64,000 nucleotides of DNA from Sipunculus nudus (taxonomy: Eukaryota; Annelida; Sipuncula; Golfingiida; Sipunculidae), in NCBI GenBank assembly GCA_026874595.1, contig CM049306.1, positions 64,050,019 to 64,114,018 on the forward strand, given 5' to 3'. Shown in pieces: positions 11,551 through 25,056 of this stretch. The number at the start of each line of letters is the position of its first letter. Position 1 is the first letter of the stretch. The notes under the pieces were generated by a model that saw nothing but the letters and a program-made list of their open reading frames with translations, had not been told where the DNA came from and did not search any database. Position numbers and translations under genes: made by a program.

Positions 11551-14180
11551 TAGCTCAGCTGACTATAAGTCATCTGAGCTATAGTCGTGGTCCATTGTCC
11601 GTCGTCCGTCCGTCCGTCCGTCCGTCCGTAGATGTGGCACGTTTTGAAACCGTAAGACCTAGGAATCCAAAATTCGGCATAATGTTAGATGTCCCCAAGA
11701 TCTCCTACCAAGCCGAAAACTGGGTCTTTGCGACTTCGTTCCTTTGAGAAATTAAGGAAAAACCTCAATTTTTTATTAAAAACCTATTTTCACACTTCAG
11801 GACTGCCTAATATCAAAACCACTCATCTGTTTTTCCTCATATTTACCATAAATATTCCTCTATATAGTTACTATGTACATGCCAGAAATTAGGTCTGTAT
11901 TATATAATTTAAAAAAGTTATGAGCCCAAACATAATGCATTTTGTAAAAAATCAGGAAAGATATTTGATCACTTAACACAAAACATGTTAAAGCTATGGA
12001 CTTTTTTTCCATTAATATAACTTTAATTAATCAAAATTAAATTGTATACCCAAAATTAGATCAAAATCTTTTAAATTTTTTAAAAATATTAACAAAAATA
12101 AAAAATTGGTACCTTAAATTTAGCCCAACTTTGACCATGGCACGTTTTTTTCCTGTAAGTACTGTGGATTTAATTTTCACAGCATGTTTTTGTTTGCATT
12201 TTGTCTGTTAACACCAAAAATTTGAAACCAGTTGATCAAAAACTGTAGATTTTATTCAAGTTTTCAAACACCATGTAACATATTGTTTACATCAAGTTAG
12301 TGTTATGCAGTTTGCAAGAGCTCAGTTCCCCAGCTTCAGCTCTCAGTTCCTAACATTTAGCATACAATTAGATGTCTCCAAAATCCCCTACCATGCCAAG
12401 AATTTGGTCACTAGGACTTAATACCTTCGAGATATTAATGAAACACTTCATTTTTCCATTAAAAACCCATTGTTACACTTCAAGACTGCCTAATATCAAA
12501 ACAACTGATCTGACTTTAATCATATATAATATACATATTTTTCTATACATTCTCTATGCACATGCCAGATATGATGTCAGTATTGCGTAACTTTTTTAAG
12601 TTATGGGCGCAAACATAATGCACTTTGTAAAAAATCAAGAAATAATTTACTCCCTTAACAAGGAGATTGCTGAAGCTAGAGATTTTTTTGTCAGGGATGT
12701 AACATTATTTAATCAAGATTCAATTGAATACCCAAAATTAGTTCTGAATTTTTCAGATTTTATAAGTTATTAGTATAAACATAAAATTAGTACCTTATAT
12801 TTTGCTCAACTTTGACCATGGCACGTTTGTTTCCTGTGAGCACTGTTGATATAATTTTCATGTCATGCACACATAAGGATTTCAGCTTTTTAGTTTAGAA
12901 AGCTGAAAGAAATTGGCCAAAAATTGTAGCTTTTGTTAATGTTTCTTTGAGACCATGTCAGACTTTGGCCCTCTCCAGCCCCTCTTGAGTCACCTGTATG
13001 TTGACCTTGTTGAACTTTCAGCAAATTATGCATGCTTGACGGGAGGCATAAACTGGGGCTCCAGGCAGCTTATTATATAATGGCCAGCCACAGTTGATCC
13101 AGGTGTCCAACCCAACTCATCTAGTAGTTTTAACCAACAACATAACAATAAACAATAAATTAAATAATTTGTGTTGGTTTTTAATAACAAATTAAAGAAA
13201 AATAGAAAAGGAATTTGTTAGTTTATAATAACAGGAAATTAACTTGCAGTTACTGATGATATAAGAATCTTGTATCGATGGATAGAATGTCATGTATTCC
13301 ATATAACACCTAAAGTCACCTATGGTATTTTTCAGTTCAATTTTAATGATAAAAAAGTAAATCATATTATTCATTACTAATGATTGGGGATCATATGAAG
13401 GAAATTAATGATAGACAAAGATGCAGTTGATAATATTAATCTAGATTCCTACTGTGTCTAGTGTGTACATTGATGTGAAATTAGTCCAAAATGAATATAT
13501 TACATTATTTTTTTAAATATAAATAAAAGCCATAAAACCAGGTACTTATGATCATTATTTAAATGTGTTAATTTTGTATATTCTGGATTCTCAACATCAT
13601 TGTTTGGTGAAAACTGAATAAATACCTGACATGGTACGATTAATTTGCAATTGTATTTAAATACGAATATGAATATGTACTCCATTATAAAATTTCATGC
13701 ATAAAGAACAGGAATTCAGGTAAAAATGAAAGTATATGAACACCAGTGCAAATACTTTCAAAATGTATTCATGAATGCATTCATGAATATATTCTTTAAT
13801 ATTATTTTAATAATCATTTCAGTTATATTTCATTTAAAAAAATCATAAGATTCTCTTATTATTTTTAATAAAAATTATATTTGGGACAATATTTGTAAAA
13901 TTATTTAATTAATAGTTAAACTCTTATATGTTCTGCTTATAAGTTATATGGCCAAGTCAAAATCTGTGTGACAATAGTACTCCATTTGTTAATAAAATAA
14001 ATGAAATCAATCCTCTTCCCTGTCTCCAAAGATACTATCAAAATCATACATAAGCTAAACAACAACAACTTATAATACAGCTTATATTTATTACCACACA
14101 AAACCAGCACGTGAATCATATCTAAATCATATTTTTTATCATATATAACAGCTGAGCCCCGTGACCCATAGGTCCCTTGT
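11551..14180 (+). mobile_element. Complete family-1 element, A core plus D tail (2630 bp)
   Basis: Runs from TAGCTCAGCTGACTATAAGTC to GACCCATAGGTCCCTTGT. A CCGT array lies at about 11597-11629, the A-type core at 11635-12250, and the 'D' tail at 12254-14180. It is inserted T|T: the left flank 'GTAGATTTTAT' and right flank 'TCAAGTTTTC' are contiguous in the element's own copy of that site at about 12251. Two other copies have nearly the same length (19536-22168, 2633 bp; 42250-44864, 2615 bp), so this is a homogeneous, probably young subfamily. Minus-strand frames in the D tail (13500-13685, 13937-14119) recur in every copy but show no known domain. Confidence 0.8.
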
Positions 14181-16098
14181 TCAAGTTTTCAAGCACCATG
14201 TAACATATTGTTTACATCAGGCTAGTGTTATGCAGTTTGCAAGAGCTCAGCTCCCCAGCTTCAGCTCTCAGTTCCTAAAGTTTGGCATACAATTAGATGT
14301 CTTCAAAATCCCCTACCATGCCAAGAATTTGGTCACTAGGACTTATAACCTTTGAGATATTAATGAAAAACTTCATTTTTCAATTAAAAACCCATTGTTA
14401 CACTTCAGTACTGCCTAATATCAAAACCACTGATCTGACTTTAATCATATATAATATACATGTTTTTCTATACATTCTCTGTGCACATGCCAGAAATGAT
14501 GTCAGTATTATGTAATTGTTTTAAGTTATGGGCCCAAACATAATGCACTTTGTAAAAAATCAAGAAATATATTTACTCCCTTAACAAGGGGCTTGCTGAA
14601 GCTAGAGATTTTTTGTCAGGGATGTAACATTATTTAATCAAGATTCAATTGAATACCCAAAATTAGTTCCGAATTTTTAAAATTTTATAAGTTATTAGTA
14701 TAAATATAAAATTAGTACCTTAAATTTTGCCCAATTTTGACTATTTCACGTTTGTTTCTTGTGAGCTCTGTTTTATATAATTTTCATATCATGCACACAT
14801 ATGTTTTTAGTTAAGAAAGCTGAAAGAAATTGGCCAAAAATTGTAGCTTTTATCAATGTTTTTCTGAGACCATGTCAGACCTTGGCTCTCTCCAGCCACT
14901 CTTGAGTCACCTGTATGTTGACCTTGTTGAACTTTCAGCAAATTATGCACGATTGAGGCGAGGCATATATGGGGGCAGCCAGGCAGCTTATGGCCAGCCA
15001 CAGTTGATCCAGGTGTCCAACCCAACTCATCTAGTAGTTTTAACCAACAACATAACAATAAACAATAAATTAATCAATTTTTATTGGTTTTTAATAACAA
15101 ATTAAAGAAAAATAGAAAAGGAATTTGTTAGTTTATAATAATAGGGAATTAACTTGCAGTTACTGATGATATAAGAATCTTGTATCGATGGATAGAATGT
15201 CACGTATTCCAAATAACACCATGCAGTCACCTATGGCATTTTTCAGTTCAATTTTAATAATAAAAAAGTAAATCATATTATTCATTACTAATCATTAGGG
15301 ATCATATGAAGGAAATTAATGATAGACAAAGATGCAGTTGATAATATTAATCTAGATTCCTACTGTGTCTAGTGTGTACATTGATGTGAAATTAGTCCAA
15401 AATGAATATATTACATTTATTTTTTTTTAATATAAATAAAAGCCATAAAACCAGGTACTTATCATCATTATTTAAATATGTGAATTTTGTACATTCTGGA
15501 TTCTCAACACCATTGTTTGGTGAAAACTGAATAAATACCAGACTTGGTGGGAATACTTTGCAATTGTATTTAAATACGAATATGAATATGTACTCCATTA
15601 TAAAATTTCTTGCATAAAGAATGGGAATTCAGGTAAACATGAAAGTATATGAATACCAGTGCAAATACTTTCCAAATGTATTAATGAATGCATTCATGAA
15701 TATATTCTTTCATATTATTTTAATAATCATTTCAGTTATATTTCATTTTAAAAATCATACGATTCTCTTATTATTTTTAATAAAAATTATCTCTGGGACA
15801 ATATTTGTAATTTTTTAAAATAAATAGTTAAACTCTTATATTATATGTTCTGCTTATAAGTTATATGGCCAAGTCAAAATCTGTGTGACAATAGTACTCC
15901 ATTTGTTAATAAAATAAATGAAATCAATTCTCTTCTCTGTCTCAGAAGGTACTATCAAAATCATACATAAGCTAAACAACAACAACTTGTAATACAGCTT
16001 ATACTTATTACCACACAAAACCAGCATGTGTCTCATTTTTAAATAATATTTTTTTATCATATATAACAGCTGAGCGCCGTGAACCATAGGTCCCTTGT
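14181..16098 (+). mobile_element. Second D tail: right arm of the element interrupted at 11550
   Basis: Begins TCAAGTTTTCAAGCACC, exactly what should follow the broken site at 11550, and runs through a whole D tail to CCCTTGT at 16098. Together with the preceding copy it makes D tails look tandemly repeated, but nested insertion explains this. The outer element's own left end is not clear (see the 11343 junction). No gene. Confidence 0.7.
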
Positions 16099-16836
16099 TT
16101 TAAGAAAAAAATTTTCAGGAATTTAATCCTAATATTCAGATGTGATAAAATATTAGGATCTAATGTAAGTGCTAACTGACATGATTTAAGAAGATATAAA
16201 TACTTTGTAGCCTTTCATTCATATCTCTTAAAGTTGGCGGGGCCTAGGGGTGAATAACACTGTTAACTTAGTATTAAAATTAGGAATATTGGTCAAACTT
16301 TGTGGGATTAATTTTTAACTCATATGGCCACATATTTAACTTTTGAAAACTTAATTATCTTCACACATTATTTGTTTATGTAATGTTACTTTTATATTTA
16401 TATAACACTTACCGTAGGCCTATTTGTTCCCTTGGTTCATCACTAAATGGTTAAGCTCATGTCCATTATTCTATAATTTACAGAGTTTCATTTTAGCAGG
16501 GACATTTTCTCATAGCTTTTCTAATGATAATATACATAAAAAAAACAAAAGAAATAAAAATATTTTGCAGTTACTTATATTTTCCAATATTCATCTGAGC
16601 GATGTGACCCATGGGTCCCTTGTACAGTATTTTATTTGAGTTGATAATGTGTATTATTTTACTTTTGGCTCATGTCCATTATTGTATAATTTACAGGGTT
16701 TCATTTTAGCAGGACCATTTCCTCTTAGCTTTATCAAATGCTAATATATATGAAAAACCAAAAGAAACAATTATATTTTGCATTTGCTTAAATTTTCCAA
16801 AATTCAGCTGAGCTGAGTGACCCATGGGTCCCTTGT
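16099..16836 (+). mobile_element. Two X-type family-1 tails ending at 16623 and 16836
   Basis: 16099-16623 repeats 277-800 and ends GATGTGACCCATGGGTCCCTTGT. 16624-16836 repeats the last roughly 200 bp again ('CATGTCCATTATT...TTTCATTTTAGCAGG') and ends CCCATGGGTCCCTTGT. The first of these ends is followed by A rather than T, so that junction is not a clean T|T insertion and may be recombination. The second ends at T16836, followed by T, at the border with host DNA. Confidence 0.6.
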
Positions 16837-17610
16837 TGTAATATTAATCCATAAATCCAGGGCAGAAATAATATGTAGATAGGAAGGTGTCTGTAATTGG
16901 AAAATTAAAAAATGCATCCCCATGTCTACACTCTTTGATCACAGGCATATTACAGATGGTGGCAGTGTACATGTATTGATGTTGTAATTGATGTAGTTGT
17001 ATTATTTAAATCTCTTATATTCCTTATTTCAGCTGTGGCAGATCATGAAGATCTACAGAGGAAATATGACCAAAATCAAAAACAGGTTTGTGTCTCATCT
17101 CATCTATGTTACAGTAAGAAGAGCTGTTTGTTTGTGAGGGTATCAAATTTGCGATGTCCATGAAAGGTAAATTATCATGAAAATAGAGCCTGCCTCATCT
17201 ACACTGGTGATCAGTCATTTATACTTCACTACAATGACTGAGGCATCAAACGTCAAAAGACTGACATTAAACAATACAATAAGTATTTTATGTGACTCAG
17301 TAATATCAGGTATTTAATATCTGTGAACAGTGAAAGAAGTACCATTTGTTCAAATATTATGTCCATATATCAAATAAATAGGGCTGTTGCTCAAAAGTAA
17401 TCACCCTTGCTGTCTGTATGTCGGTCTGTCCATCAACAAAAATTCATTTCAGATAACTTCAGTTTGGATTAACATATGGATGTCAAACTTGATACACTTC
17501 TTGAAATAGATTGTGGATGCATTTACAGCTAGTTAAACCCTTCATCCCAAACCTTCCACCTGGAACATATAGCATACCTGCCAAAATCCAGACAACCCTG
17601 TTGATTTTGT
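16837..17610. other. Island of apparently unique host DNA
   Basis: Nothing here recurs elsewhere in the window except short TCTGTC-type stretches near 17400. It holds the candidate exon at 17033-17085. It is bounded by a family-1 right end on the left and a family-1 left end at 17611 on the right. It is most simply read as intron sequence of a host gene that survives between transposon blocks. Confidence 0.5.
17033..17085 (+). CDS. Candidate internal coding exon of an unidentified host gene
   Basis: A pyrimidine-rich tract ending TTCCTTATTTCAG (to 17032) is followed by 53 bases and then GTTTGT (from 17086), giving good acceptor and donor sites around an open stretch. Read with two bases completing a split codon, it gives VADHEDLQRKYDQNQKQ, 17 residues with no stop. 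The composition (rich in E, D, Q, K, R, with L and Y at heptad-like spacing) suggests part of an alpha-helical coiled coil. The surrounding 0.7 kb is the only non-repetitive DNA for many kb. I do not recognise the gene; long coiled-coil scaffold proteins would fit, but one short exon cannot decide. No neighbouring exon was found. Confidence 0.5.
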
Positions 17611-17870
17611 TAGTTCAGCTGACTTTAAGTCATCTGAGCTATAATTGTGGTCATTTGTCTGTTGTCCGGCCGGCGGCCTGTCCATTAACAGAGTTAAAAC
17701 TGTTAGACCTACGAATCCAAAATTTTGCATAGAGTTAGATGTCCCCAAAAATCTCCTTCGAGATATTAAGGAAAAACCTCTGTTTTACATAAAAAAGCCA
17801 TTGTTACACTTCAAGGCTACCTTATATCAAAACCACTGATCTGTTTTTGATCATATTTAATATGCATTAT
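17611..17870 (+). mobile_element. Diverged family-1 left end fragment
   Basis: Begins TAGTTCAGCTGACTTTAAG after a T and shows a decayed tetranucleotide array and an A-type core start. It is broken at T17870 by another family-1 left end. Its right arm was not located. Confidence 0.55.
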
Positions 17871-18093
17871 TAGCTCAGCTGACTATAAGTCATCTGAGCT
17901 ATAGTCGTGGTCCATTGTCCGTCGTCCATCCATCTGTCCGTCCTTAGATGTGGCACTTTTTGAAACCGTAAGACCCAGGAATCCAAAATTCGGCATAATG
18001 TTAGATGTCCCCAAGATCTCCTACCAAGCCGAAAACTGGGTCTTTGTGACTTTGTTCCTTTGAGAAAATAAGGAAAAAACCTCAAATTTTTAT
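17871..18093 (+). mobile_element. Left arm of a family-1 element interrupted at 18093
   Basis: Left end TAGCTCAGCTGACTATAAGTC, a short CCGT/CCATC array, and A core up to 'CCTCAAATTTTTAT'. In intact copies this is followed by 'TAAAAACCTATTTTCAC'; that continuation is found 8.3 kb away at 26392. The two arms therefore bracket one large composite insertion. Confidence 0.75.
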
Positions 18094-19535
18094 TAGCTCA
18101 GCTGACTATAAGTCATCTGAGCTATAGTCGTGGTCCATTGTCCGTCGTCCGTCCGTCTGTCCGTCCGTCTGTCTGTCCGTCCGTCCGTCGATGTGGCACG
18201 TTTTGAAACCGTAAGACCTAGGAATCCAAAATTCAGCATAATGTTAGATGTCCCCAAGATCTCCTACCAAGCCGAAAACTGGGTCTTTGCGACTTTGTTC
18301 CTATTAGAAATTAAGGAAAAACCTCAATTTTTTATTAAAATCCTATTTTCACACTTCAGGACTGCCTAATATCAAAACCACTCATCTGTTTTTCCTCATA
18401 TTTACCATAAATATTCCTCTATATAGTTCCTATGTACATGCCAGAAATTAAGTCTGTAAAAAATAAATTCTTTAAGTAATGGGCCCAAACATAATGGACT
18501 TTGTAAAAAAATCAGGAAAAATAATAACTCACTTAACATGAAAAATTTTGAAACTAGAGTCTATTTTCTCAAGTATATACCTATGTTTAATTAAGATTCA
18601 ATTGTTTACCAAAAATTAGATCTGAATTTTGTAAATTTTTTAAGTTATTAGCATAAAAAAAAATCAGTACCTTAAATTTTGCCCAACTTTGACCAGGGCA
18701 CGTTTTTTTTCCTGTAAGCACCATTGATTTAATTTTCACAGCATGTAAACATAAATATTTAGTTTGTCTAAATCTGAAATTTGAAAATAAAAGCTTGAAA
18801 ATTAAGCTAGTTATTGATTTTTAGCTCAGCTGACTGAAAGTCATCTGAGCTATAGTGATCACTCTTTGTCTGTCGTCCGTCTGTCCGTCTGTCCGTTCGT
18901 TAACCAGGCACAAATTGTAACCGCTGAACCCAGAACCTTGTAACTTGGGATTCTGAGAGGTCCATGAAAAATCTCCTTGAAAACCAGAAATTAGGTCTCT
19001 GTTACCCATATCCTTCGAGCTATGGGGCCCCAAAGTACCCCCCAGAAAAGTCAAAAATTTCATACAAAAACTTCAATATCTCATTAACTACTTGACTGAT
19101 GGTCATGATTTTTGGCATACGTATTGATCATGAGATGTTCCATCACTTCCTGCAGACTGGTGGCGCCACCTGTATTTTTGGATTTTTTACAAATTTTTTT
19201 CTCTATTTTTGAGACCTTTAAAAATGTGAACATCTGTTAACAGGGCACAAATCTTAAAGACTGGACCTAGAATCTTAATTCTTGATACACTGAGAGGTCC
19301 ATGAAAAATCTCCTTGGAAACCAGAAATTAGGTCTCTGTTACCCATATCCTTCGAGCTATGGGGGCCCCAAAGTACCCCCCAGAATAGTAAAAAATTTCA
19401 TACAAAAACTTCAATATCTCAATAACTACAACACTGATGGTCATGATTTTTGGCATACATATTGATCATGAGATGTTCCATAAGTTCCTGCAGACTGGTG
19501 GCGCCACCTGTATTTTTCGATTTTTTTACAATTTT

Positions 19536-22168
19536 TAGCTCAGCTGACTGTAAGTCATCTGAGCTATAGTCGTGGTCCATTGTCCGTCGTCCGTCCGTCT
19601 GTCCGTCCGTCCGTCCGTCCGTCCGTCCGTCCGTAGATGTGGCACGTTTTGAAACCATAAGACCTAGGAATCCAAAATTCGGCATAATGTTAGATGTCCC
19701 CAAGATCTCCTACCAAGCAGAAAACTGGGTCTTTTCGACTTCTTCCTTTGAGAAATTAAGGAAAAACCTCAATTTTTTATTAAAAACCTATTTTCACACC
19801 TCAGGACTGCCTAATATCAAAACCACTCATCTGTTTTTCCTCATATTTACCATAAATATTCCTCTATATAGTTCCTATGTACATTCAAGAAATTATGTCT
19901 GTATTATATAATTTAAAAAAATTATGGACCCAAACATAATGCATTTTGTAAAAAATCAGGAAAGATATTTGATCACTTAACACAAAACATGTTAAAGCTA
20001 TGGACCTTTTTTCCAGTAATATAACTTTAATTAGTCAAAATTAATTTGTATACCCAAAATTAGATGAACATCTTTTAATTTTTTTAAAATATTAATAAAA
20101 ATAAAAAATTGGTACCTTAAATTTTGCCCAACTTTGACCATGGCACGTTTTTTTCCTGTAAGTACTGTGGATTTAATTTTCACAGCATGTTTTTGTTATC
20201 TTTTCAACTGTTAACACCAAAAATTTGAAACCAGTTGATCAAAAACTGTAGATTTTATTCAAGTTTTCAAGCACCATGTAACATATTGTATACATCAAGC
20301 TAGTGTTATGCAGTTTGCAAGAGCTCAGCTCCCCAGCTTCAGCTCTTAGTTCCTTAAATTCAGCATACAGCTAGATGTCTCCAAAATCCCCTACCATGCC
20401 AAGAATTTGGTCACTAGGACTTAATACCTTCAAGATATTAATGAAAAACCTCATTTTTTCCATTAAAAACCCATTGTTACACTTCAAGACTGCCTAATAT
20501 CAAAACCACTGATCTGACTTTAATCATAAATAATATACATATTTTTCATTCTCTATGCACATGCAAGAATGATGTCAGTATTGCGTAATTGTTTTAAGTT
20601 ATGGGCCCAAACATAATGCACTTTGTAAAAAATCAAGAAATATATTTACTCCCTTAACAAGGGGATTGCTGAAGCTAGAGATTTTTTGTCAGGGATGTAA
20701 CATTATTTAATCAAGATTCAATTGAATACCCAAAATTAGTTATGAATTTTTCAAATTTTATAAGTTATTAGTATAAATGTAAAATTAGTAACTTAAATTT
20801 TGCCTAAATTTGACCATGGCACGTTTGTTTCCTGTGAGCACTGTTGATATAATTTTCATATCATTCACACATAAGGATTTCAGCTTTTAAGTTTAGAAAG
20901 CTGAAAAAAATTGGCCAAAAATTGTAGCTTTTATTAATGTTTTTATGAGACCCTGTCAGACTTTGGCTCTCTCCAGCCCCTCTTGAGTCACCTGTATGTT
21001 GACCTTGTTGAACTTTCAGCAAATTATGCATGCTTGAGGCGAGGCATACAGGGAATCCAGGCAGCTTATGGCCAGCCACAGTTGATCCAGGTGTCCAACC
21101 CAACTCATCTAGTAGTTTTAACCAACTACATACAATAAACAATAAATTAATAAATTTTTATTGGTTTTTAATAAAAAATTAATGAAAAATAGAAAAGGAA
21201 TTTGTTAGTTTATAATAACAGGAAATTAACTTGCAGTTACTGATGATATAAGAATCTTGTATCGATGGATAGAATGTCACGTATTCCAAATAACACCATG
21301 CAGTCACCTATGGTATTTTTCAGTTCAATTTTAATGATAAAGAAGTAAATCATATCATTCATTACTAATCATTAGGGATCATTTGATGGAAATTAATGAT
21401 AGACAAAGATGCAGTTGATAATATTTATCTAGATTCCTACTGTGTCTAGTGTGTACATTGATGTGAAATTAGTCCAAAATGAATTTATTACAGTTATTTT
21501 TTAATATAAATAAAAGCCATAAAGCCAGGTACTTATGATCATTATTTAAATGTGTGAATTTTGTATATTCTGGATTCTCAACATCATTGTTTGGTGAAAA
21601 CTGAATAAATACCAGACATGGTGCGAATACTTTGTAATTGTATTTAAATACGAATATGATTATGTACTCCATTATAAAATTTCTTGCATAAAGAATGGGA
21701 ATTCAGGTAAAAATGAAAGTATATGAATACCAGTGGAAATACTTTCAAAATGTATTCATGAATGCATTCATGAATATATTCTTTAATATTATTTTAATAA
21801 TCATTTCAGTTATATTTCATTTTAAAAAATCATATGGTTCTCTTGTTATTTTTAATAAAAATTATATTTGGGACAATATTTGTAATTTTTTTTAATTAAT
21901 AGTTAAACCCTTATATATTCTGCTTATAAGTTATATTGCCAAGTCAAAATCTATGTGACAATAGTACTCCATTTGTTAATAAAATAAATGAAATCAATCC
22001 TCTTCTCTGTCTCCAAAGGTACTATCAAAATCATACATAAGCTAAACAACAACAACTCATATCACAGTATATATTTATTACCACACAAAACCAGCATGTG
22101 CCTCATTTCTAAATAATATTTTTTTATCATATATAACAGCTGAGCGTCGTGACCCATAGGTCCCTTGT
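19536..22168 (+). mobile_element. Complete family-1 A/D element (2633 bp) nested in the B core
   Basis: TAGCTCAGCTGACTGTAAGTC to GACCCATAGGTCCCTTGT, with the cleanest CCGT array of the window (about 19583-19634). The D tail starts near 20258. The flanks, four T then the element then TTCCTCTATTTTTGAG, join to give exactly the six-T site seen uninterrupted in the B array at about 27636. Nearly the same length as the copies at 11551 and 42250. Confidence 0.8.
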
Positions 22169-23486
22169 TTCCTCTATTTTTGAGACTTTTAAAGATGCTG
22201 TCATCTGTTAACGTGGCACAAATCGTAACCGCTGGACCTAGAATCTTCATTCTCAACACACTGAGAAACCTATTAAAAGTCTCCATGGAAACCTTAAATT
22301 AGATCTCTGTTACCCATATCCTTCGAGCTATGGGGCCCCAAAGTACCCCCCAGAAAAGTCAAAAATTTCATACAAAAACTTCAATATCTCATTAACTACT
22401 TGACTGATGGTCATGATTTTTGGCATACGTATTGATCATGAGATGTTCCATCACTTCCTGCAGACTGGTGGCGCCACCTGAATTTTTCGATTTTTTACGA
22501 ATTTAAAAATGTGAACAGCTGTTAACAGGGCACAAATCATAAAGACTGGACCTAGAATCTTCATTCTTTACACACTGAGAGGTCAATTAAAAGTCTCCAT
22601 GGAAACCTGAAATAAGGTCTCTGTTACCCATATCCTTTGAGCTATGGGGGGCTCCCAATAACCCCCCCAGAATAATGGAAAATTTGATAAAAACAAACTG
22701 CAACATCTCAATAATTACAACACTGATGGTCATGATTTTTGGCATACATATTGATCAAGAGGTGTTTCATTAGTACCTGCAGACTGGTGGTGCCACCTGT
22801 ATTTTTTCAAATTTTCACAATTTTTTATTCTCTATTTTTGAGACCTTTCAGGATGTAGTTATCTGTCAACAGGGTACAAATCGTAAGGACTGGACCTAGA
22901 ATCTTCATTGTTGACACACAGGGAGACCCATGATAAGTCTCCATGGACACCTGAAATTAGGTCTCTGTTACCCATATCCTTTGAGCTATGGCAATCCAAA
23001 GTACAGCTCAGAATAATGGAAAATTTGATACAAAAGCTGAAGTATCTGACCAACTAATGCAGAGATCACCATAATTTTTTTCATGGATATTGATCATGGA
23101 GTGTTTCATCAGTTTCTGCAGACTGGTGGCACCACCTGTATTTGTTCGGGTTTTTTTACGAATTTTTTCTCTATTTTTGAGACCTATAAAGTTATGAACA
23201 TCTGTTAACAGGGCACAAATCATTAAAACTGAACCTAGAATCTTCATTCTTGACACACAGGGAGACCCATGAAAAGTCTCCATGGAAACCTGAAATTAGG
23301 TCTCTGTTACCCATATCCTTCAAGCTATAGGACTCCGAAGTATCCCTCAGAATAATGGAAAATTTGACACAAAAGCTGAAGTATCTGAACAACTAATGGG
23401 GAGATCACCATGATTCTTTGCATGGATATTGATGTTTGTAAGTGTTTTTATTAGTTTCTGCAGACTGGTGGAGCCACCTGTATTTT

Positions 23487-25056
23487 TGTACCCGCCAAAA
23501 CGAAGTTTTGTGGATACTATGTTTTTGACCGGGTTCCTCCGCCGTTGCCGCGTTCGTTTCCAGAGAGCTCCTCTGGAACCGTTTGACTGATCAGGAAATA
23601 AAATTTATACTAATGTAGCCCTTGGATAGCTCTATAACATACACAAAAAATGGTGGCGCCACCTGTAACCATGTTTGCACAATGTCCTTCTGTTCATCTG
23701 GCTTTGGTTAAAATCACTCATATCTCTGCAGTGAATTGACTAATTCACCTGAAATTCGGCATGCGTATACATCCTTGATTTTATGACAGGTGGGGCCACC
23801 TACATTCTCATTCACGCTGATGACATCCAAGCTCATATTTCGGGAACCGTTTGACCAATCGGGCCAAAATTTTGCATGTGTATAGATCTAACATAGCTCT
23901 TTATCTTACGCTAAACTGGTGGCGCCACCTGCAACCATTTTTGCACAGCGTCTGTCTGTTTGTCTGCCGTGCGATAATGTGACTCATATCTCGGCAGTGG
24001 TTTGACATATCTGCCTAAAATTTTGCAGTTTTATACATCCTGGATAGCTTTCTTGATTTTATGACAGGTGGCACCACCTACATTCACGTTCACGCTGATG
24101 ACATCCAAGCTCATATCTCGGGAACCGTTTGACCGATCGGGCCAAAAATTTGCATGTGTATAGATCTAACATAGCTCTTTATCATACGCAAAACTGGTGG
24201 CACCACCTGCAACCATTTTTGCACAGCATCTGTCTGATTGTTTGCCATGCAATAAAGTCACTCACATCTTGGCAGTGGTTTGACATATCTGCCTAAAATT
24301 TTGCAGTTTTATACATCCTGGATAGCTTTCTTGATTTAATGGCAGGTGGCGCCACCTTTATTCTAGTTTATGCTGCAGACACAAGCTCATATCTCGGGAA
24401 CCGTTTGAACGCTTGGGCCAAAATTTTGCATGTGTATAGATCTCACATAGGTCTTTATCATACACAAAACTGGAGGGGCCACCTGCAACCATTTTTGCAC
24501 ATTTTGCACAGCGTCTGTCTGTTGGTCTGCCGTGGCCTAAAATCACTCATTTCTCTGTAGTGGTTTGACATAACTGCCTAAAATTTTGCAGGTTTATACA
24601 TCCTGGATAGCTTTCTTGATTTTATGACAGGTGGCACCACCTACATTCTAGGTAACGCTGCATACTTCCAAGCTAATATCTCAGGAACCATTTGACCGAT
24701 TGGGCCAAAATTGTGCTTGTGTTTAGATCTCACATAGGTCTTTTTCATACACAAAACTGCAACCATTTTTGCACAGCGTCTGTCTGTTTGTTTGCCGTGG
24801 GCTAAAATCACTCATATCCATGTAGTGGTTTGACTTTTCTGCCTAAAATTTTGCATATGTATTCAACTTGGACAGCTTTCTGGATTTGTGGTAGGTTGCA
24901 CAACCTACATACACATTTAGGCTGCAGACATCCATGCTAATATGCAACATACCTCACTCTGTTTCCCCTTGCCACTCAATCCATGCCTCACTTCACCCGT
25001 TCCACTCTGATTTTGGCAGATACACGTAGTCACTTGTCGGCTACCCGTATTCTAGT
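23487..25056 (+). mobile_element. Complete family-2 Helitron-like element (1570 bp)
   Basis: Starts TGTACCCGCCAAAAC-GAA-GTTTTGTGGATAC (terminal hairpin) and ends ATACACGTAGTCACTTGTCGGCTAC...GTATTCTAGT. The left terminal motif TGTATCCGCC has its inverted partner GGCGGATACA just before the 3' hairpin in well-preserved copies such as that at 58150. The core is the roughly 277-bp dimeric array with palindromes GGTGGCGCCACC about every 130-150 bp. It is inserted T|T in the last B unit; the unoccupied site is at about 40214-40222. Confidence 0.8.

Noticed and set aside
12254-16098. Recurrent minus-strand frames in D tails (for example 13500-13685, 13937-14119, 14807-15058, 15392-15598, 15854-16087)
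   Set aside because: They recur because the tail is recently copied. They are short, AT-rich, lack consistent starts and domains, and are broken in some copies.
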